A stretch of 64,000 bases of DNA from Polynucleobacter asymbioticus (GCF_018687575.1 NZ_CP061297.1:1370821-1434820); one strand, 5' to 3'. Numbered from the stretch's first letter, positions 18,818 to 30,206 are shown. Numbers and translations: made by a program. The notes: generated by a model from the sequence alone, not told the origin.

Positions 18818-18960
18818 TTATATATTCACTTTGTGCCGCCAGAAGGCCTGACGGGTTAGATTAAAAAAGCCCCAAGAAACACGCTAAATTAGAAAATCGC
18901 GTTGTAGAGTTTCTTAAGACGCCAAAACAACTTCTACTACCGTTTACTTCCCACCAAAAA

Positions 18961-19623
18961 CTAAGCTATTTTTGATTGATACCAATCTAAAACCGTCTTA
19001 ACTGCTTGATCTATCGATAATTCTGATGTTTCAAGCACTTTAGCGCCGTCTGCAACTAACAAAGGTGCGGCACCTCGACTACTGTCTCTGGCATCGCGCT
19101 CTTGCAAATCCTGCAGCAAGTCATCGAGTTTAGCAGAAATTCCCTTAGCTATCAATTGCTTATACCGACGTTCGGCCCTAGCTTCGGCCGTTGCCGTCAG
19201 GAAAACCTTCAAAACTGCATCTGGAAATATCACGCTAGCCATATCCCGGCCATCAGCAACCAAGCCCGGAGTAGCCCTAAAACCATGCTGGACTGCAACT
19301 AAAGCCTGCCTCACCTCAGGATGGACTGCAATTGCCGAAGCACGTAAGCCAATGCTTTCCGTACGAATGGCCTCAGTTACATCTTCAGAATTGAGCAGAA
19401 TTTGGCCATTTTTGAAGGAAATCACCAGTTTTTTAGCCAAAATACCTAGTTCTGGGCCATTTTTGGGGTCAATGGATGCTTTTTGACTGCCCAGGGCAAC
19501 CAGTCGATATAGCGCCCCACTATCCAGGTAATGAAAACCCAACTTTTCCGCCACCAAGGAGGCAACCGTACCCTTGCCAGAAGCAGTAGGTCCATCAATC
19601 GCGATGACTGGAGGCAAATTCAT
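18961..19623 (-). CDS. cmk: Cytidylate kinase
   Basis: Phosphorylates CMP and dCMP with ATP in nucleotide recycling. The P-loop [14 protein letters not shown] begins 8 residues from the chosen start, and [17 protein letters not shown] plus the RAERRYKQL lid are present. An open frame runs further upstream to 19692, but that part overlaps the 3' end of aroA and adds 23 unrelated residues; the ATG at 19621-19623 gives 220 residues, the family length, and a 12-bp gap to aroA. Confidence 0.93.
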   Translation of the reverse strand: MNLPPVIAIDGPTASGKGTVASLVAEKLGFHYLDSGALYRLVALGSQKASIDPKNGPELGILAKKLVISFKNGQILLNSEDVTEAIRTESIGLRASAIAVHPEVRQALVAVQHGFRATPGLVADGRDMASVIFPDAVLKVFLTATAEARAERRYKQLIAKGISAKLDDLLQDLQERDARDSSRGAAPLLVADGAKVLETSELSIDQAVKTVLDWYQSKIA

Positions 19624-19634
19624 CAAAAAGGCTT

Positions 19635-20963
19635 TTAAGAAACGATCTTTGCAAACTCTGCAAAGTAAGTGGGGAAGGTTTTGGCAACGCAATTGGGATC
19701 ATTGATCTGCAGCGCATTAGGGCCAAAAGCGGCCAATGAGAAACACATCGCCATGCGATGGTCATCATAAGTATCAATGCCTTCGGCAGGAGACTTCCAA
19801 TTAGCGGGGATTTGAGGAGCTTGCACCACGATGTAATCGGCACCCTCCTCAACGATAGCCCCAACCTTTTTCAACTCTTTTGCCATCGCTGCGATGCGGT
19901 CGGTTTCTTTTACGCGCCAACTAGCAATATTGTTCAAGCGGGTTGGTCCTTCAGCAAACAATCCAGCAACAGCAAGTGTCATCGCCGCATCCGGAATTTC
20001 CGTGCAATCAATCGTGATGCCCTTGAGTTTGCCATTGGTATTCTTCACGCCAGCAACCTCGATCCAATCTTCTCCAGAAGAAATCTTAGCGCCCATCAAT
20101 GCCAATGCATCTGCAAATGCAACATCCCCTTGAATGCTCTCATTACCAACACCCAGGACGCGCACCGGTCCGCCACCAATCGCGCCAAGCGCCAAGAAAT
20201 AAGATGCCGATGATGCATCACCCTCAACCGATAAAACGCCAGGACTTTGATAGACCGCATCAGCAGTTTTGGCAGGAATCACAAATGACTGCGCATCAGG
20301 GCAAGCCACTCTGACACCAAAGCGCGCCATGAGCTTGAGTGTGATGTCGATATAAGGGCGAGAAATCAATTCGCCTATGACTTCAATCTTGACAGGCTCT
20401 TTAGCCACTAAAGGCAAGGCCATCAATAAGGCGGTTAAGAACTGACTAGAGACATCGCCACGTACCTTAACAACATCTTGGATTGAAATATCCGCCGCAA
20501 CAATCTTGATCGGTGGATAGCCTTCTTGTAATTCGTAATCAATCTTTGCGCCGACTTGTCGCAATCCATCTACCAGATCCCGAATAGGACGTTCATGCAT
20601 ACGAGGCACGCCAGATAGACGATAGTTACCACCTTGCATTGCAAGGGCAGCTGTTAGCGGACGAATTGCCGTTCCCGCATTACCCATAAAAAGATCTGCG
20701 TTTTGGACTGGGAACTTGCCCCCACAACCCTCAACGACACAGACTTTGTCTGCTTGATCGATTACAGATAAACCCAACTGACGAAGCGCATTACGCATCA
20801 CCTGGGTATCGTCAGCATCTAGTAAATTTTTGAGGGTAGTTGTGCCTGAAGATAAAGCGGCCAATAACAAGGCGCGATTCGAAATACTCTTAGAGCCTGG
20901 TAAGACTATCGAACCCTGTGCTCGCTTGAATGGTCCAATCTTGATGTCTGGCAAACCGCTCAT
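19635..20963 (-). CDS. aroA: 3-phosphoshikimate 1-carboxyvinyltransferase (EPSP synthase)
   Basis: Sixth step of the shikimate pathway: adds enolpyruvyl from PEP to shikimate-3-phosphate. Clear motifs are [20 protein letters not shown] near the start, [15 protein letters not shown], and the catalytic [11 protein letters not shown] and [10 protein letters not shown]. The ATG at 20961-20963 overlaps the TGA stop of tyrA by one base (TGATG), which indicates coupling; the longest frame would add one residue through a TTG. Glyphosate class was not determined. Confidence 0.96.
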   Translation of the reverse strand: MSGLPDIKIGPFKRAQGSIVLPGSKSISNRALLLAALSSGTTTLKNLLDADDTQVMRNALRQLGLSVIDQADKVCVVEGCGGKFPVQNADLFMGNAGTAIRPLTAALAMQGGNYRLSGVPRMHERPIRDLVDGLRQVGAKIDYELQEGYPPIKIVAADISIQDVVKVRGDVSSQFLTALLMALPLVAKEPVKIEVIGELISRPYIDITLKLMARFGVRVACPDAQSFVIPAKTADAVYQSPGVLSVEGDASSASYFLALGAIGGGPVRVLGVGNESIQGDVAFADALALMGAKISSGEDWIEVAGVKNTNGKLKGITIDCTEIPDAAMTLAVAGLFAEGPTRLNNIASWRVKETDRIAAMAKELKKVGAIVEEGADYIVVQAPQIPANWKSPAEGIDTYDDHRMAMCFSLAAFGPNALQINDPNCVAKTFPTYFAEFAKIVS

Positions 20964-21844
20964 CAAAGTACATCCAAATCTTGGCGAGCTTTGCTAGCTT
21001 TATTAAATAACTTCTCAAGACCTGCACCATCATTGTCGGCAATCAATTTACGCATGTGATTGACGATGAGTAGGTATTGATCGAGCTCTTTTAGAACTGC
21101 GGTGCGATTACCTAAGCAAATATCGCGCCACATTTCAGGACTCGAGGCAGCAATTCGCGTGAAATCTTTGAAACCTGCGCCAACATGACTCAGTTTTTGA
21201 TCGGCATCTTCAGAATTCACAACGCTGGCCATTAATGCATAAGAAAGGATGTGCGGCAAATGGGAAACAGCTGCGTAGATCGCATCATGCTGGACGCAAG
21301 AAATCTTTTTCACGACTGAGCCAGCCGACTGCCAAAAACCTTCGATTAAATCGGTGTCTTGCGGCGAATTTTCTTGTAGCGGGCAAAGAATGGTTTGCTT
21401 GCCTTCAAATAAATCTGCCTTGGCAGCGCTAGCGCCATGTTGTGCACCACCAGCAATAGGGTGTGCAGGAACAAATTGGCAAGCCTTTTTACCCAACACT
21501 TCCTTGGCAGCCAAAATCACATCGCCCTTAGTGCTGCCAGCATCTGTCAGCATGGTCCGAGGTTCTAAGTGCGGCTCAATCGTTTCAAAAGCAGTACGCA
21601 TCTGCGCCACCGGCACACACAACACAATCACATCGGATTGTTTTGCTGCCTCGACTAAATCCACCACTGCATCAATTGCACCCATCTTGAGCGCTTGATC
21701 TAAATTTTTAGCGCTACGACCAACACCCAAAACCTTGTTCACTACACCTGCTTTTTTTAATGCCAAACCCAAGGAGGCACCAATCAAGCCAACACCAACA
21801 ATAGTGACGGTGCCGTAATTACTGGATGGATTAATGATGGCCAT
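20963..21844 (-). CDS. tyrA: Prephenate dehydrogenase
   Basis: NAD(P)-dependent oxidative decarboxylation of prephenate on the way to tyrosine. The 293 residues open with the Rossmann motif [16 protein letters not shown] at about 17-32, then ADAGSTKG and the substrate-binding [14 protein letters not shown] (residues 128-141) and [11 protein letters not shown]. There is no fused chorismate mutase or ACT domain, so feedback control is probably weak or elsewhere. It lies between hisC (32 bp) and aroA (1-bp overlap). Confidence 0.95.
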   Translation of the reverse strand: MAIINPSSNYGTVTIVGVGLIGASLGLALKKAGVVNKVLGVGRSAKNLDQALKMGAIDAVVDLVEAAKQSDVIVLCVPVAQMRTAFETIEPHLEPRTMLTDAGSTKGDVILAAKEVLGKKACQFVPAHPIAGGAQHGASAAKADLFEGKQTILCPLQENSPQDTDLIEGFWQSAGSVVKKISCVQHDAIYAAVSHLPHILSYALMASVVNSEDADQKLSHVGAGFKDFTRIAASSPEMWRDICLGNRTAVLKELDQYLLIVNHMRKLIADNDGAGLEKLFNKASKARQDLDVL

Positions 21845-21875
21845 GGGGCTTTTTGAATGATCGATTTATTTTGAA

Positions 21876-23006
21876 TTACTGCTTCGCCAAAATATCTTTA
21901 AGCGCAACAATAAAAGCGGCATTTTCTTCGGGCAAGCCGATAGAAATACGCAACCATTGTGGCAAACCATAGTTACCAACTGGACGAACAATAATGCCGC
22001 GCTTTAGCAACTCCAAATTAATACGAGCGCCAGCACCATCATCCTCACCCACTTTTACCAACACAAAATTACCAGCCGATGGAAGGTAAGTTAGGCCAAG
22101 TGCATCAAAAGCTTGGGTTAATTGGGTAAAGCCAGCACGATTGAGTTCAAAACCTTGCTGCAGGAAATGAGAATCCTGAAATGCGGCTATTGCTGCTGCT
22201 TGCGCAAGACTATTCACGTTAAATGGCTGACGAATTCGATTGAGCAAATCGGTTAAAGCAGGTTGAGCTACACCGTAACCAATGCGTAAGCCTGCTAAGC
22301 CATAAGCCTTGGAGAAGCTGCGCGACAAAATCATGTTTGGAAAACGTTTTACCCAAGAAATTGCGTCATAACGCTGTTCTGGAGTGAGGTACTCGTTATA
22401 AGCTTCATCTAAGACCACTACTACGTGAGATGGCAACGCAGTCAAGAAATCTTCGATTTCTTTCGCTGTCAGGTAGCTGCCAGTCGGATTATTTGGGTTA
22501 GCCACAAATACCAACTTAGCTTTATCACCAGCAGCTTTCACTGCCTGCAACATGGCAGGTAAATCATGGCCATACATTTCAGTAGCAGCTACTTCCACTG
22601 CTTTTGCACCAACTGCTTGAGTCGCTAATGGATAAACAGCAAAAGCATGTTTAGAGAAAATAACCTCATCACCAGCTTGGGCTACTGCGCGGGCAGCCAA
22701 CTCCAAAATATCGTTACTACCATTACCCAAGGTAATCCAATCAGTTGGAACACCTAAACGCGCCGACAGCACATTCTTGAGTTCAAAACCATTGGAGTCT
22801 GGGTAACGACCCAAATCACTCGCAGCCTTGAGCATCGCATCTTGAGCTGACTTGGGCATACCCAATGGATTTTCATTCGATGCGAGCTTCACAATCTTGT
22901 TTTCATCAAGACCGTATTCACGCGCAACTTCACTAATAGGTCGCCCGCCAACATAAGGCGCTATGGCATGAATATGCTTTAAACCGATATTAGATTTTGT
23001 TGTCAT
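21876..23006 (-). CDS. hisC: Histidinol-phosphate / aromatic aminotransferase
   Basis: PLP class I/II aminotransferase of 376 residues, with SNENPLGMP near the N-terminus, FVANPNNPTGSYL, LDEAYNEY and the PLP lysine in SRSFSKAYGLAGLRIGYG. Its place between pheA and tyrA suggests that it also, or mainly, transaminates aromatic keto acids; many betaproteobacteria have a second hisC in the his operon. It overlaps the pheA stop by 4 bp (ATGA). Confidence 0.92.
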   Translation of the reverse strand: MTTKSNIGLKHIHAIAPYVGGRPISEVAREYGLDENKIVKLASNENPLGMPKSAQDAMLKAASDLGRYPDSNGFELKNVLSARLGVPTDWITLGNGSNDILELAARAVAQAGDEVIFSKHAFAVYPLATQAVGAKAVEVAATEMYGHDLPAMLQAVKAAGDKAKLVFVANPNNPTGSYLTAKEIEDFLTALPSHVVVVLDEAYNEYLTPEQRYDAISWVKRFPNMILSRSFSKAYGLAGLRIGYGVAQPALTDLLNRIRQPFNVNSLAQAAAIAAFQDSHFLQQGFELNRAGFTQLTQAFDALGLTYLPSAGNFVLVKVGEDDGAGARINLELLKRGIIVRPVGNYGLPQWLRISIGLPEENAAFIVALKDILAKQ

Positions 23007-24097
23007 ACTGAATGAGGATATGAGCCGAGATTTTTATAAAAAGCAGCGGTCGTTTTTAACTCTTCTAATGCTTTTGCTACTTTCGCGTCTTCAGCATGTC
23101 CTGACACATCAATATAAAAGTGATACTCCCAAGTACCCTTGCGAGCAGGACGAGACTCAAAGCGATTCATGGAAACACCATGCCTTGCCAGGGGCTCCAA
23201 TAAACGATGTACAGCTCCCGGTTGGTTATCGACCGATAGGACTAAGGAAGTTTGATCTTTGCCGGTAGGCTGACACTCATAAGTGCCAACTACGACAAAA
23301 CGTGTTCGGTTATGCGGATCATCCTGAATCTGTGCAGCGACCGCCTGCAATCCATAGGCTTCTTGAGCGGGATCACCAGCGATTGCTGCCAAGCTTGGAT
23401 CAATCGAGGCCATGCGGGCAGCCTCAGCATTACTGCTAACTGCCTCACGCTTTAAGTGGGGAGCATGCAAACTCAACCATTGCTGACATTGCGCTAGAGC
23501 TTGGGCATGTGCACATACGGTTGTGACGCCATCTAGCTTGCCACTCTTAGTTAAGAGGTGGTGACGAATAGGCAGCACTACTTCACCGCTGATACGCATT
23601 GGAGAATCTAAGAGCAAATCTAAAGTACGGGAAATGGCGCCCTCGCTAGAGTTCTCAACTGGAACTACTCCAAATTGAGCGGCGCCCTTTTCAACAGCTT
23701 TAAATACTTCATCCAGGCTATTGCAAGGCAAACCTGCAATCGAGTGACCAAAATAGGTTTGCGCTGCTTGCTCTGAGAATGTTCCTACTGGGCCAAGATA
23801 AGCAATCGTCTGACGCGCTTCTAAGGCGCGACAAGCAGACATCACTTCACGCCAAATTGCGGCGATGCCATTGGGCAACAAGGGACCCTTACTGAGCTCC
23901 TGCAAGCGCGCTACAACCTGACGCTCACGCTCAGGCCTAAATACTGGAGAAGAAAAGCCACCTTTGATGTGACCTACTTCTTGGGCAGCCTTAGCTCGCT
24001 GGGTGAGTAAATCTAAAATTTGTGCATCGAGTGTGTCGATCTTGTCACGAATTGGCGCTAAGCGCTGCTCTTCAGTACTCTGGTCTTTGGAGCTCAT
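23003..24097 (-). CDS. pheA: Bifunctional chorismate mutase / prephenate dehydratase
   Basis: Converts chorismate to prephenate and then to phenylpyruvate for phenylalanine synthesis. Domains in order: AroQ chorismate mutase (about 12-90, IRDKIDTLDAQILDLLTQRAK), prephenate dehydratase (about 95-275, with LGPVGTFSEQAA and the TRF motif in NRTRFVVVG) and a C-terminal ACT domain (about 285-360) with the Phe-binding ESRP (FESRPARKG). The ACT domain implies allosteric inhibition by phenylalanine. Its ATG shares one base with the serC stop (TAATG). Confidence 0.96.
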   Translation of the reverse strand: MSSKDQSTEEQRLAPIRDKIDTLDAQILDLLTQRAKAAQEVGHIKGGFSSPVFRPERERQVVARLQELSKGPLLPNGIAAIWREVMSACRALEARQTIAYLGPVGTFSEQAAQTYFGHSIAGLPCNSLDEVFKAVEKGAAQFGVVPVENSSEGAISRTLDLLLDSPMRISGEVVLPIRHHLLTKSGKLDGVTTVCAHAQALAQCQQWLSLHAPHLKREAVSSNAEAARMASIDPSLAAIAGDPAQEAYGLQAVAAQIQDDPHNRTRFVVVGTYECQPTGKDQTSLVLSVDNQPGAVHRLLEPLARHGVSMNRFESRPARKGTWEYHFYIDVSGHAEDAKVAKALEELKTTAAFYKNLGSYPHSV

Positions 24098-25194
24098 TAG
24101 GCACGCCTTTCAAAGTCACGCATAAATTCCACTAAGGCCTTTACGCCCTCTAGCGGCATTGCATTGTAGATACTGGCGCGCATACCTCCAGCCGCCTTAT
24201 GGCCACGCAAGGCAACCAAGCCTGCTGCATTAGATTGCTCCAAGAACTGGGCATTTAAATTTTCATCCTTCAAGAAGAAGGTGACATTCATTCTGGAGCG
24301 ATATTCTTTAGGAATACGATTTTCGTAAAGACTGCTTTGATCCAAAAAGCTGTAGAGTAATTGCGCTTTTTCTTGGTTGCGCTTCTCAATCTCTTTTACG
24401 CCACCTTGTTTTAGCAACCACTTAAAGCCCAACCCAGCCATATAAATTGAAAAAGTTGGTGGTGTGTTGAGCATCGAATCAGTCGCCGCCTGCTTAGACC
24501 AATCCCAAATCGATGGGGTGATCTTCATGCTGTGCCCCATCAAGTCCTTACGCACGATCACGATCGTCACGCCAGATGGGCCAATATTCTTTTGTGCACC
24601 ACCAAACCAGACGCCGCATTTTGTGACATCCATTTCTTTAGAAAGGATGTTGCTAGAAATATCGGCAACCAGTAACTTGCCATTCACGTCTGGCACATCA
24701 GGAAACTCTACACCGCCAATAGTTTCATTAGCGCAGTAGTGAACATAAGCAGCATCGTCCGATAGTTGCCAAGTAGAGCGATCTGGAATCGTATTGAATT
24801 TTTCAGATGCTGAAGATGCAGCTAGATGAGCAACACCAAATTTTTCCGCTTCTTTAAATGACTTTTCAGACCAAACGCCAGTGACTAAAAAGTCTGCCTT
24901 AGGGCCATTTTTAGCCAAAGGCATCAGGTTCATTGGAATAGCAGCATTTTGACCTAAGCCACCACCTTGAAGCATCAAGATTTCATAGGAATCCGGAATA
25001 CCCATGAGAGTGCGCAAGTCTTGCAGCACCTCCTCATAAAGAGCCATGAACTCTTTACCGCGATGACTAACTTCCATCACGCTGGCGCCTAAGCCCTGCC
25101 AGTTCAACATCTCTGCAGCGGCCTGCTGCAAGACCTCTTCAGGCAAGGTAGCAGGCCCCGCAGCGAAATTGAAAATGCGGCGGTCAAACGTCAT
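24097..25194 (-). CDS. serC: Phosphoserine aminotransferase
   Basis: PLP enzyme making phosphoserine from 3-phosphohydroxypyruvate, and also used in pyridoxine synthesis. The 365-residue protein begins with FNFAAGPATLPEEVL, has MEVSHRGKEF and the PLP lysine in FGGAQKNIGPSG. Length is normal. It starts 31 bp after gyrA, so it is probably read from the gyrA transcript as well as its own. Confidence 0.96.
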   Translation of the reverse strand: MTFDRRIFNFAAGPATLPEEVLQQAAAEMLNWQGLGASVMEVSHRGKEFMALYEEVLQDLRTLMGIPDSYEILMLQGGGLGQNAAIPMNLMPLAKNGPKADFLVTGVWSEKSFKEAEKFGVAHLAASSASEKFNTIPDRSTWQLSDDAAYVHYCANETIGGVEFPDVPDVNGKLLVADISSNILSKEMDVTKCGVWFGGAQKNIGPSGVTIVIVRKDLMGHSMKITPSIWDWSKQAATDSMLNTPPTFSIYMAGLGFKWLLKQGGVKEIEKRNQEKAQLLYSFLDQSSLYENRIPKEYRSRMNVTFFLKDENLNAQFLEQSNAAGLVALRGHKAAGGMRASIYNAMPLEGVKALVEFMRDFERRA

Positions 25195-25225
25195 GATGAA
25201 TTAATTAACCTTGTATGAATGCCAA

Positions 25226-27949
25226 TTAGGCATCACCAGCTTCATCAGAATTGGAATCAACTGCTGGATCGGCGGAAGCATCACCACCTTCGCCGTCTTC
25301 TCCATCATCCAAATCATTCTCATCATCAGAATCGCTTTCAGCAATACGCTGCAAGCCAGACAAACGCGTACCTTCATCGACGTTGATCAAGGTGACGCCT
25401 TGCGTTGCGCGCCCCATCTCACGAATCTCTGAAACACGAGTGCGCACCAAGATACCGCCTGTAGTGATCAACATAATTTGATCTTCAGGCGATACCAAAG
25501 CAGCAGCGACAACTTTACCGTTACGCTCAGTGGTCTGAATAGCGATCATGCCCTTAGTGCCGCGGCCATGACGGGTGTATTCACCGATCGGCGTACGTTT
25601 ACCAAAACCATTTTCGGTTGCCGTTAATACGCTGCTTGGAATAGCAAGTCCATTTGCGTCAACGACAACTGCTTCAGCACCTTCGGCAGCTTCAGCCGGG
25701 GCAACCAACATGGCAATCACTTGATGACCTTCGCCCAAGTTCATACCGCGCACACCACGTGCAGTACGGCCCATTGGACGCACATCGTTCTCATCAAAGC
25801 GAACGGCTTTGCCGGCATCAGAGAACAACATCACATCATGCTGACCATCAGTAATAGCCGCGCCAACTAAGAAGTCATTTTCATTTAAGTCGACCGCAAT
25901 AATTCCGGCTTTGCGTGGATTGGAGAAGTCAGACAAGCGTGTCTTCTTCACAGTGCCCAAGCTGGTAGCCATAAAGACGTAATGATCATCTTGATACCCC
26001 TTAATCGGGAGAATCACCGTAATCTTTTCGCCTTCAATCAGCGGGAACATATTGACTATTGGCTTGCCACGTGAGTTACGGCTACCTTGTGGAACCTCCC
26101 ACACTTTGAGCCAGTACATACGTCCACGATCCGAGAAGCACAGAATGATGTCATGCGTATTCGCAACGAAGAGCGTTTCAATCCAATCTTCATTCTTGGT
26201 AGCTGCTGCTTGCTTGCCACGACCACCACGTTTTTGCGCACGGTATTCACTCAGAGGCTGACTCTTCATATAACCCGTGTTGGAAAGTGTGACCACCATA
26301 TCTTGCGGAGTAATCAAGTCTTCAGTGAACAACTCGGTTGCATTCATTTCAATAAATGAACGACGACCACTATCTCCACCAGCAATACCAAACTCAGCTT
26401 GCACTTCTTTCAACTCAGACTCAATGACTTGAGTGACCCGCTCTGGCTTAGCAAGCAAGTCGAGCAAATCAGAAATCTCTGCCATCACATCTTTGTACTC
26501 ATTCACAATCTTGTCTTGCTCAAGGCCAGTCAAGCGTTGCAAACGCATCTGCAAAATTTCTTGTGCTTGGCTATCAGATAAGCGATAAAGACCGGTCGTT
26601 TGCATACCGTATTCAGGCAACAAACCTTCAGGACGATAAGCATTGCGGCCGCCCGGGGTATCGGTCTCTGCACGCGCCAACATCTCGCGCACCATAGAAG
26701 AGTCCCAAGCTTTACTCATTAATTCTGACTTAGCAACCACTGGGTTTGCTGCAGCTTTAATAATGGCAATGAATTCATCAATGTTTGCCAAGGCGACTGC
26801 CAAACCTTCTAAGACGTGACCACGCTCGCGCGCTTTGCGTAATTCAAAAATCGTACGGCGTGTCACCACTTCACGACGATGCTGCAAGAAGTATTCCAGC
26901 ATTTGCTTCAGATTCAATAGGCGTGGCTGGTTGTCCACTAGGGCAACCATGTTCATACCGAAGTTATCTTGCAGCTGAGTACTCTTGTACAAATTATTGA
27001 GAACCACTTCAGGCACTTCACCGCGCTTGAGCTCGATCACTACGCGCATACCTGACTTATCAGATTCATCACGCAGATCAGAAATACCTTCTACTTTTTT
27101 CTCATTCACCAACTCAGCAATACGCTCGAGTAAGTTCTTTTTATTTACTTGGTATGGCAACTCGTCAACGATGATGGCCTGACGCGCACCCTTATCAAGG
27201 TCCTCAAAGTGGGTCTTGGCACGCATCACGACACGGCCACGGCCAGTGCGATAGCCCTCTCGAACCCCTTGAACGCCATAAATAATGCCGGCAGTCGGGA
27301 AATCCGGAGCAGGGATGATCTCAATCAGCTCGTCGATCGTGCATTCTGGGTTGTGCAGGACGTGCAAGCAGGCTGAAACCACCTCATCCAGGTTGTGGGG
27401 AGGGATATTGGTCGCCATACCCACCGCGATACCTGAACTGCCGTTAATCAGCAAATTAGGTACTTTTGCAGGAAGAATCAGGGGCTCTTTCTCACTACCG
27501 TCGTAGTTTGGCCCGAAATCCACGGTTTCCTTGTCTAAATCGGCCAAAAGCTCATGGGCGATCTTGCGGAGGCGGATCTCGGTATACCGCATTGCAGCAG
27601 CGTTATCGCCGTCTACGGAGCCAAAGTTGCCCTGTCCGTCAACTAGCATATAGCGCAGAGAGAAGTCCTGAGCCATGCGAACAATCGTGTCATACACCGC
27701 AGAATCGCCATGTGGATGGTATTTACCGATCACATCGCCAACTATACGGGCAGATTTTTTGTAAGCACGGTTCCAATCGTTGTTTAATTCATACATCGCG
27801 AATAAGACCCGGCGATGAACCGGTTTGAGTCCGTCACGCACGTCTGGCAGGGCTCTGCCGACAATGACGCTCATTGCGTAGTCCAAATAGGACCGCCGCA
27901 TTTCGTCTTCTAGGGATATTGGTAGTGTTTCTTTAGCGGCTTGTTCCAT
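25226..27949 (-). CDS. gyrA: DNA gyrase subunit A
   Basis: Breakage-reunion subunit of gyrase, which introduces negative supercoils. The 907 residues hold the winged-helix region with the quinolone-resistance segment [13 protein letters not shown], where Ser83 and Asp87 match E. coli numbering exactly, the active Tyr122 in AMRYTEIR, and the GyrA-box QKRGGRG before the six-bladed C-terminal DNA-wrapping domain. The protein ends in about 35 very acidic residues. Wild-type-like residues at 83 and 87 mean no classical target-site quinolone resistance is visible. Confidence 0.98.
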   Translation of the reverse strand: MEQAAKETLPISLEDEMRRSYLDYAMSVIVGRALPDVRDGLKPVHRRVLFAMYELNNDWNRAYKKSARIVGDVIGKYHPHGDSAVYDTIVRMAQDFSLRYMLVDGQGNFGSVDGDNAAAMRYTEIRLRKIAHELLADLDKETVDFGPNYDGSEKEPLILPAKVPNLLINGSSGIAVGMATNIPPHNLDEVVSACLHVLHNPECTIDELIEIIPAPDFPTAGIIYGVQGVREGYRTGRGRVVMRAKTHFEDLDKGARQAIIVDELPYQVNKKNLLERIAELVNEKKVEGISDLRDESDKSGMRVVIELKRGEVPEVVLNNLYKSTQLQDNFGMNMVALVDNQPRLLNLKQMLEYFLQHRREVVTRRTIFELRKARERGHVLEGLAVALANIDEFIAIIKAAANPVVAKSELMSKAWDSSMVREMLARAETDTPGGRNAYRPEGLLPEYGMQTTGLYRLSDSQAQEILQMRLQRLTGLEQDKIVNEYKDVMAEISDLLDLLAKPERVTQVIESELKEVQAEFGIAGGDSGRRSFIEMNATELFTEDLITPQDMVVTLSNTGYMKSQPLSEYRAQKRGGRGKQAAATKNEDWIETLFVANTHDIILCFSDRGRMYWLKVWEVPQGSRNSRGKPIVNMFPLIEGEKITVILPIKGYQDDHYVFMATSLGTVKKTRLSDFSNPRKAGIIAVDLNENDFLVGAAITDGQHDVMLFSDAGKAVRFDENDVRPMGRTARGVRGMNLGEGHQVIAMLVAPAEAAEGAEAVVVDANGLAIPSSVLTATENGFGKRTPIGEYTRHGRGTKGMIAIQTTERNGKVVAAALVSPEDQIMLITTGGILVRTRVSEIREMGRATQGVTLINVDEGTRLSGLQRIAESDSDDENDLDDGEDGEGGDASADPAVDSNSDEAGDA

Positions 27950-27966
27950 TTAGAAATAATATCATT

Positions 27967-27995
27967 TTGATGACTGATAGCCCCTATGCTAAGAT
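27967..27995 (+). promoter_or_regulatory. Candidate sigma70 promoter for ompA
   Basis: TTGATG at 27967-27972, 17-bp spacer ending in an extended -10 TGc, then TAAGAT at 27990-27995. It would give a leader of about 105 nt before ompA. Matches are partial (4 of 6 each), so this is only a candidate. Confidence 0.35.
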
Positions 27996-28109
27996 TCTGT
28001 CAGTTTGTACGAAATTGAGATGTGTCGCTTTGCGGTTTTTTGCTTCAAAGTAGGGCGAATTACATTTAAGTTTGACTTTAATTAAAAAAGAGATTTTTGA
28101 GGACTAAAA

Positions 28110-28688
28110 ATGAACAAAACCCTAAAACTGGTACTTGCTGGCGTAATTTCTGTTGCTGCTACTGCTACTTCCGCCCAAAACGTTGACAACTGGGTCAACT
28201 CAAGTGGTTTAGCTTGGAAAAACGGCGATGGCACATTGTGCTGGCGCGATGCTAGCTGGACACCTGCAACTGCAGCCAAAGGTTGCGACGGCTTCCTAAC
28301 ACCAAAACCAGCTGCATCTGGTGTAAGCCAAAGCAAGATCACTTTGCAAGCTGACACACTCTATGACTTCGACAAAGCAACATTGAAGCCAGAAGGTCAA
28401 GCAACTTTAGACAAAATCGCTAAAGACTTAAGCAAGATCAAATTAGAAGTCATTATTGCTGTTGGTAACACTGATAGCGTTGGTACTGATGCTTACAACA
28501 TGGCTCTCGGCCAGCGTCGTGCTCAGTCCGTTAAAGCTTACTTGGTAAGCAAAGGTGTTGACGGTAGCCGTATTTACACAGAATCAAAAGGCAAGAGCAA
28601 TCCAGTTGCAAGCAATGCAACTGCTGAAGGCCGCGCTAAGAACCGCCGTACCGATATCGAAGTTGTTGGTACAGCTGCAGTTAAGTAA
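28110..28688 (+). CDS. OmpA-family outer membrane protein (peptidoglycan-binding)
   Basis: A 192-residue envelope protein. The signal peptide ends at ATATSA around residue 22. About 60 residues with a Cys pair follow, then the OmpA C-terminal domain (about 85-190) with TDSVGTDAYNMALGQRRAQSV, SRIYTESKGKSNPVASN and GRAKNRRTDIEV, which bind diaminopimelate of peptidoglycan. There is no room for an eight-stranded barrel, so it is either attached through a partner or a periplasmic anchor. GAGGA before the ATG is a good ribosome site, and a strong terminator follows, suggesting a highly expressed single gene. Confidence 0.9.
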   Translation: MNKTLKLVLAGVISVAATATSAQNVDNWVNSSGLAWKNGDGTLCWRDASWTPATAAKGCDGFLTPKPAASGVSQSKITLQADTLYDFDKATLKPEGQATLDKIAKDLSKIKLEVIIAVGNTDSVGTDAYNMALGQRRAQSVKAYLVSKGVDGSRIYTESKGKSNPVASNATAEGRAKNRRTDIEVVGTAAVK

Positions 28689-28702
28689 TTCTTCTTACTT
28701 GT

Positions 28703-28731
28703 AAAAAAGCCCGGTTCTGCCGGGCTTTTTT
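28703..28731 (+). terminator. Intrinsic terminator after ompA
   Basis: Stem GCCCGG/CCGGGC (28709-28714 with 28720-28725) with a 5-nt loop, extended by A6/T6, and a T run to 28731. Symmetrical A and T runs make it potentially bidirectional. Confidence 0.9.
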
Positions 28732-28788
28732 ATTTCCGCTATATTCGTAATTCATTTATCTCAGCGTGCTTAAAGCACCTTTATCCCC

Positions 28789-29478
28789 ATGAACGTCGAT
28801 CAATCCGAAATCGCCAAATTTAGCGCCCTAGCCCATCGTTGGTGGGATCCCAATAGTGAATTCAAGCCTTTACATGCCATCAACCCCCTGCGCCTTAACT
28901 GGATTAAGTCCTTTGTTGATTTGGACGGCAAGAAAGTTGTCGATATAGGTTGTGGTGGTGGCATTTTGGCCGAGTCCATTGCGCAATCAGGTGCCCATAC
29001 CTGCGGCATCGATTTATCGGAAAAAGCCCTCAAAGTTGCTGAATTACATGCACTCGAGGTAGGCGCCAAGCTTAAATACCGCGCGATTTCAGCTGAAGCG
29101 CTCGCTGAGGAAGAGCCAGAACAATATGACGTTGTGACATGCATGGAAATGCTAGAGCATGTCCCAGACCCAGCATCTATTGTTCGAGCTTGTGCAAAAC
29201 TCTGCAAGCCTGGTGGCACCCTCTTTTTTAGCACCCTAAACCGCAATCCTAAGTCCTACTTATTCGCCATTATTGGTGCCGAATACATCCTCCGCTTGCT
29301 TCCAAAAGGCACTCATGAGTACGCTAAATTCATTAAACCTTCTGAATTAGTGGCTTTTACTCGCCAAGCTGGACTTGAGATGATCGGCATCAAGGGGATG
29401 AGTTACAACCCTATTACTCAGGTCTACAGCCTAGGTGAAGATGTCGATGTGAACTACATGATTGCGGTGCGTAAATGA
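28789..29478 (+). CDS. ubiG: Ubiquinone biosynthesis O-methyltransferase
   Basis: SAM-dependent enzyme catalysing both O-methylations in ubiquinone synthesis, at the membrane. The 229 residues start with [27 protein letters not shown], the UbiG signature, and carry SAM motif [17 protein letters not shown] (about 49-64) and EMLEHVPDP. The next gene, gph, overlaps by 4 bp; the ubiG-gph pairing is standard in this group. Confidence 0.96.
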   Translation: MNVDQSEIAKFSALAHRWWDPNSEFKPLHAINPLRLNWIKSFVDLDGKKVVDIGCGGGILAESIAQSGAHTCGIDLSEKALKVAELHALEVGAKLKYRAISAEALAEEEPEQYDVVTCMEMLEHVPDPASIVRACAKLCKPGGTLFFSTLNRNPKSYLFAIIGAEYILRLLPKGTHEYAKFIKPSELVAFTRQAGLEMIGIKGMSYNPITQVYSLGEDVDVNYMIAVRK

Positions 29479-30152
29479 GTAGGGGGTTAGCGAGCCCTTA
29501 CAAGGGTGTCTTTTTTGATCTCGATGGCACTCTGGCTGACACAGCCCCAGACCTCGTAGCGGCAGCCAATCAACTCCTCATCGCCAGAAACCTTCCCCCT
29601 AAGCAATATGAAGTATTACGGCCTTGTGCCTCTGCTGGAGCACGTGGACTGATTGGTGGCGCCTTTGGAATCAATACCGATCACCCAGACTTCATTCCTT
29701 TGCGTGATGAATTCTTTGCGAACTATGAGAAGGATTTGCTGGTAAACAGCGTACTTTTCGAGGGTGTAGACCATCTCCTCAATCAATTGGATAGCGCCAA
29801 GCTTCCCTGGGGCATTGTGACCAATAAGAGTGAGCGCTTTACTCATCCCCTCACAGAGCTGATGGGTCTGCGCCAAAGAGCGGTATCAACGATCTCTGGC
29901 GACACCACTCCTCACTCAAAACCACATCCTGAGCCCATCTTGCATGCAGCTAGAGTTGCCAATATTGACCCCAGTAAATCGGTTTATGTAGGTGACGATA
30001 TTAGAGACATCGTGGCAGGCAAAGCGGCAGGAATGAAGACGATTGCAGCAGCGTACGGCTATTGCGGCTGTGAAGAGCCTCCAGAGGCCTGGGGCGCCGA
30101 TTACTTAGTGCGCCACCCAAGGGAACTACTGGAAATCATCTTCCCGCAGTAG
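29475..30152 (+). CDS. gph: Phosphoglycolate phosphatase-like HAD hydrolase
   Basis: HAD-superfamily phosphatase removing phosphate from 2-phosphoglycolate formed during DNA repair or other routes. The 225 residues have motif [16 protein letters not shown] with nucleophile Asp at residue 16, motif [13 protein letters not shown] and the C-terminal [18 protein letters not shown]. The cap is of the C1 type. It overlaps ubiG by 4 bp. In Pseudomonas the neighbouring homolog (MupP) acts on MurNAc-6-phosphate, so that substrate is possible too. Confidence 0.85.
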   Translation: MSRGLASPYKGVFFDLDGTLADTAPDLVAAANQLLIARNLPPKQYEVLRPCASAGARGLIGGAFGINTDHPDFIPLRDEFFANYEKDLLVNSVLFEGVDHLLNQLDSAKLPWGIVTNKSERFTHPLTELMGLRQRAVSTISGDTTPHSKPHPEPILHAARVANIDPSKSVYVGDDIRDIVAGKAAGMKTIAAAYGYCGCEEPPEAWGADYLVRHPRELLEIIFPQ

Positions 30153-30185
30153 GGCTTAATTACCCGTCTGCAAGATATCCAACAA

Positions 30186-30206
30186 TTTAAGGCCAAGAGC
30201 CTTAAA
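30186..30206 (+). terminator. AT-flanked hairpin between gph and ssrA
   Basis: Perfect 8-bp inverted repeat TTTAAGGC/GCCTTAAA with a 5-nt loop, but no T run after it. It may be a weak terminator of ubiG-gph. The TAAAAT inside it (30203-30208) could instead be the -10 element for tmRNA, whose 5' end is 24 nt further. Confidence 0.35.

Noticed and set aside
19624..19692. Longer cmk start at 19692
   Set aside because: The extra residues are read from the end of aroA and do not resemble cytidylate kinases.
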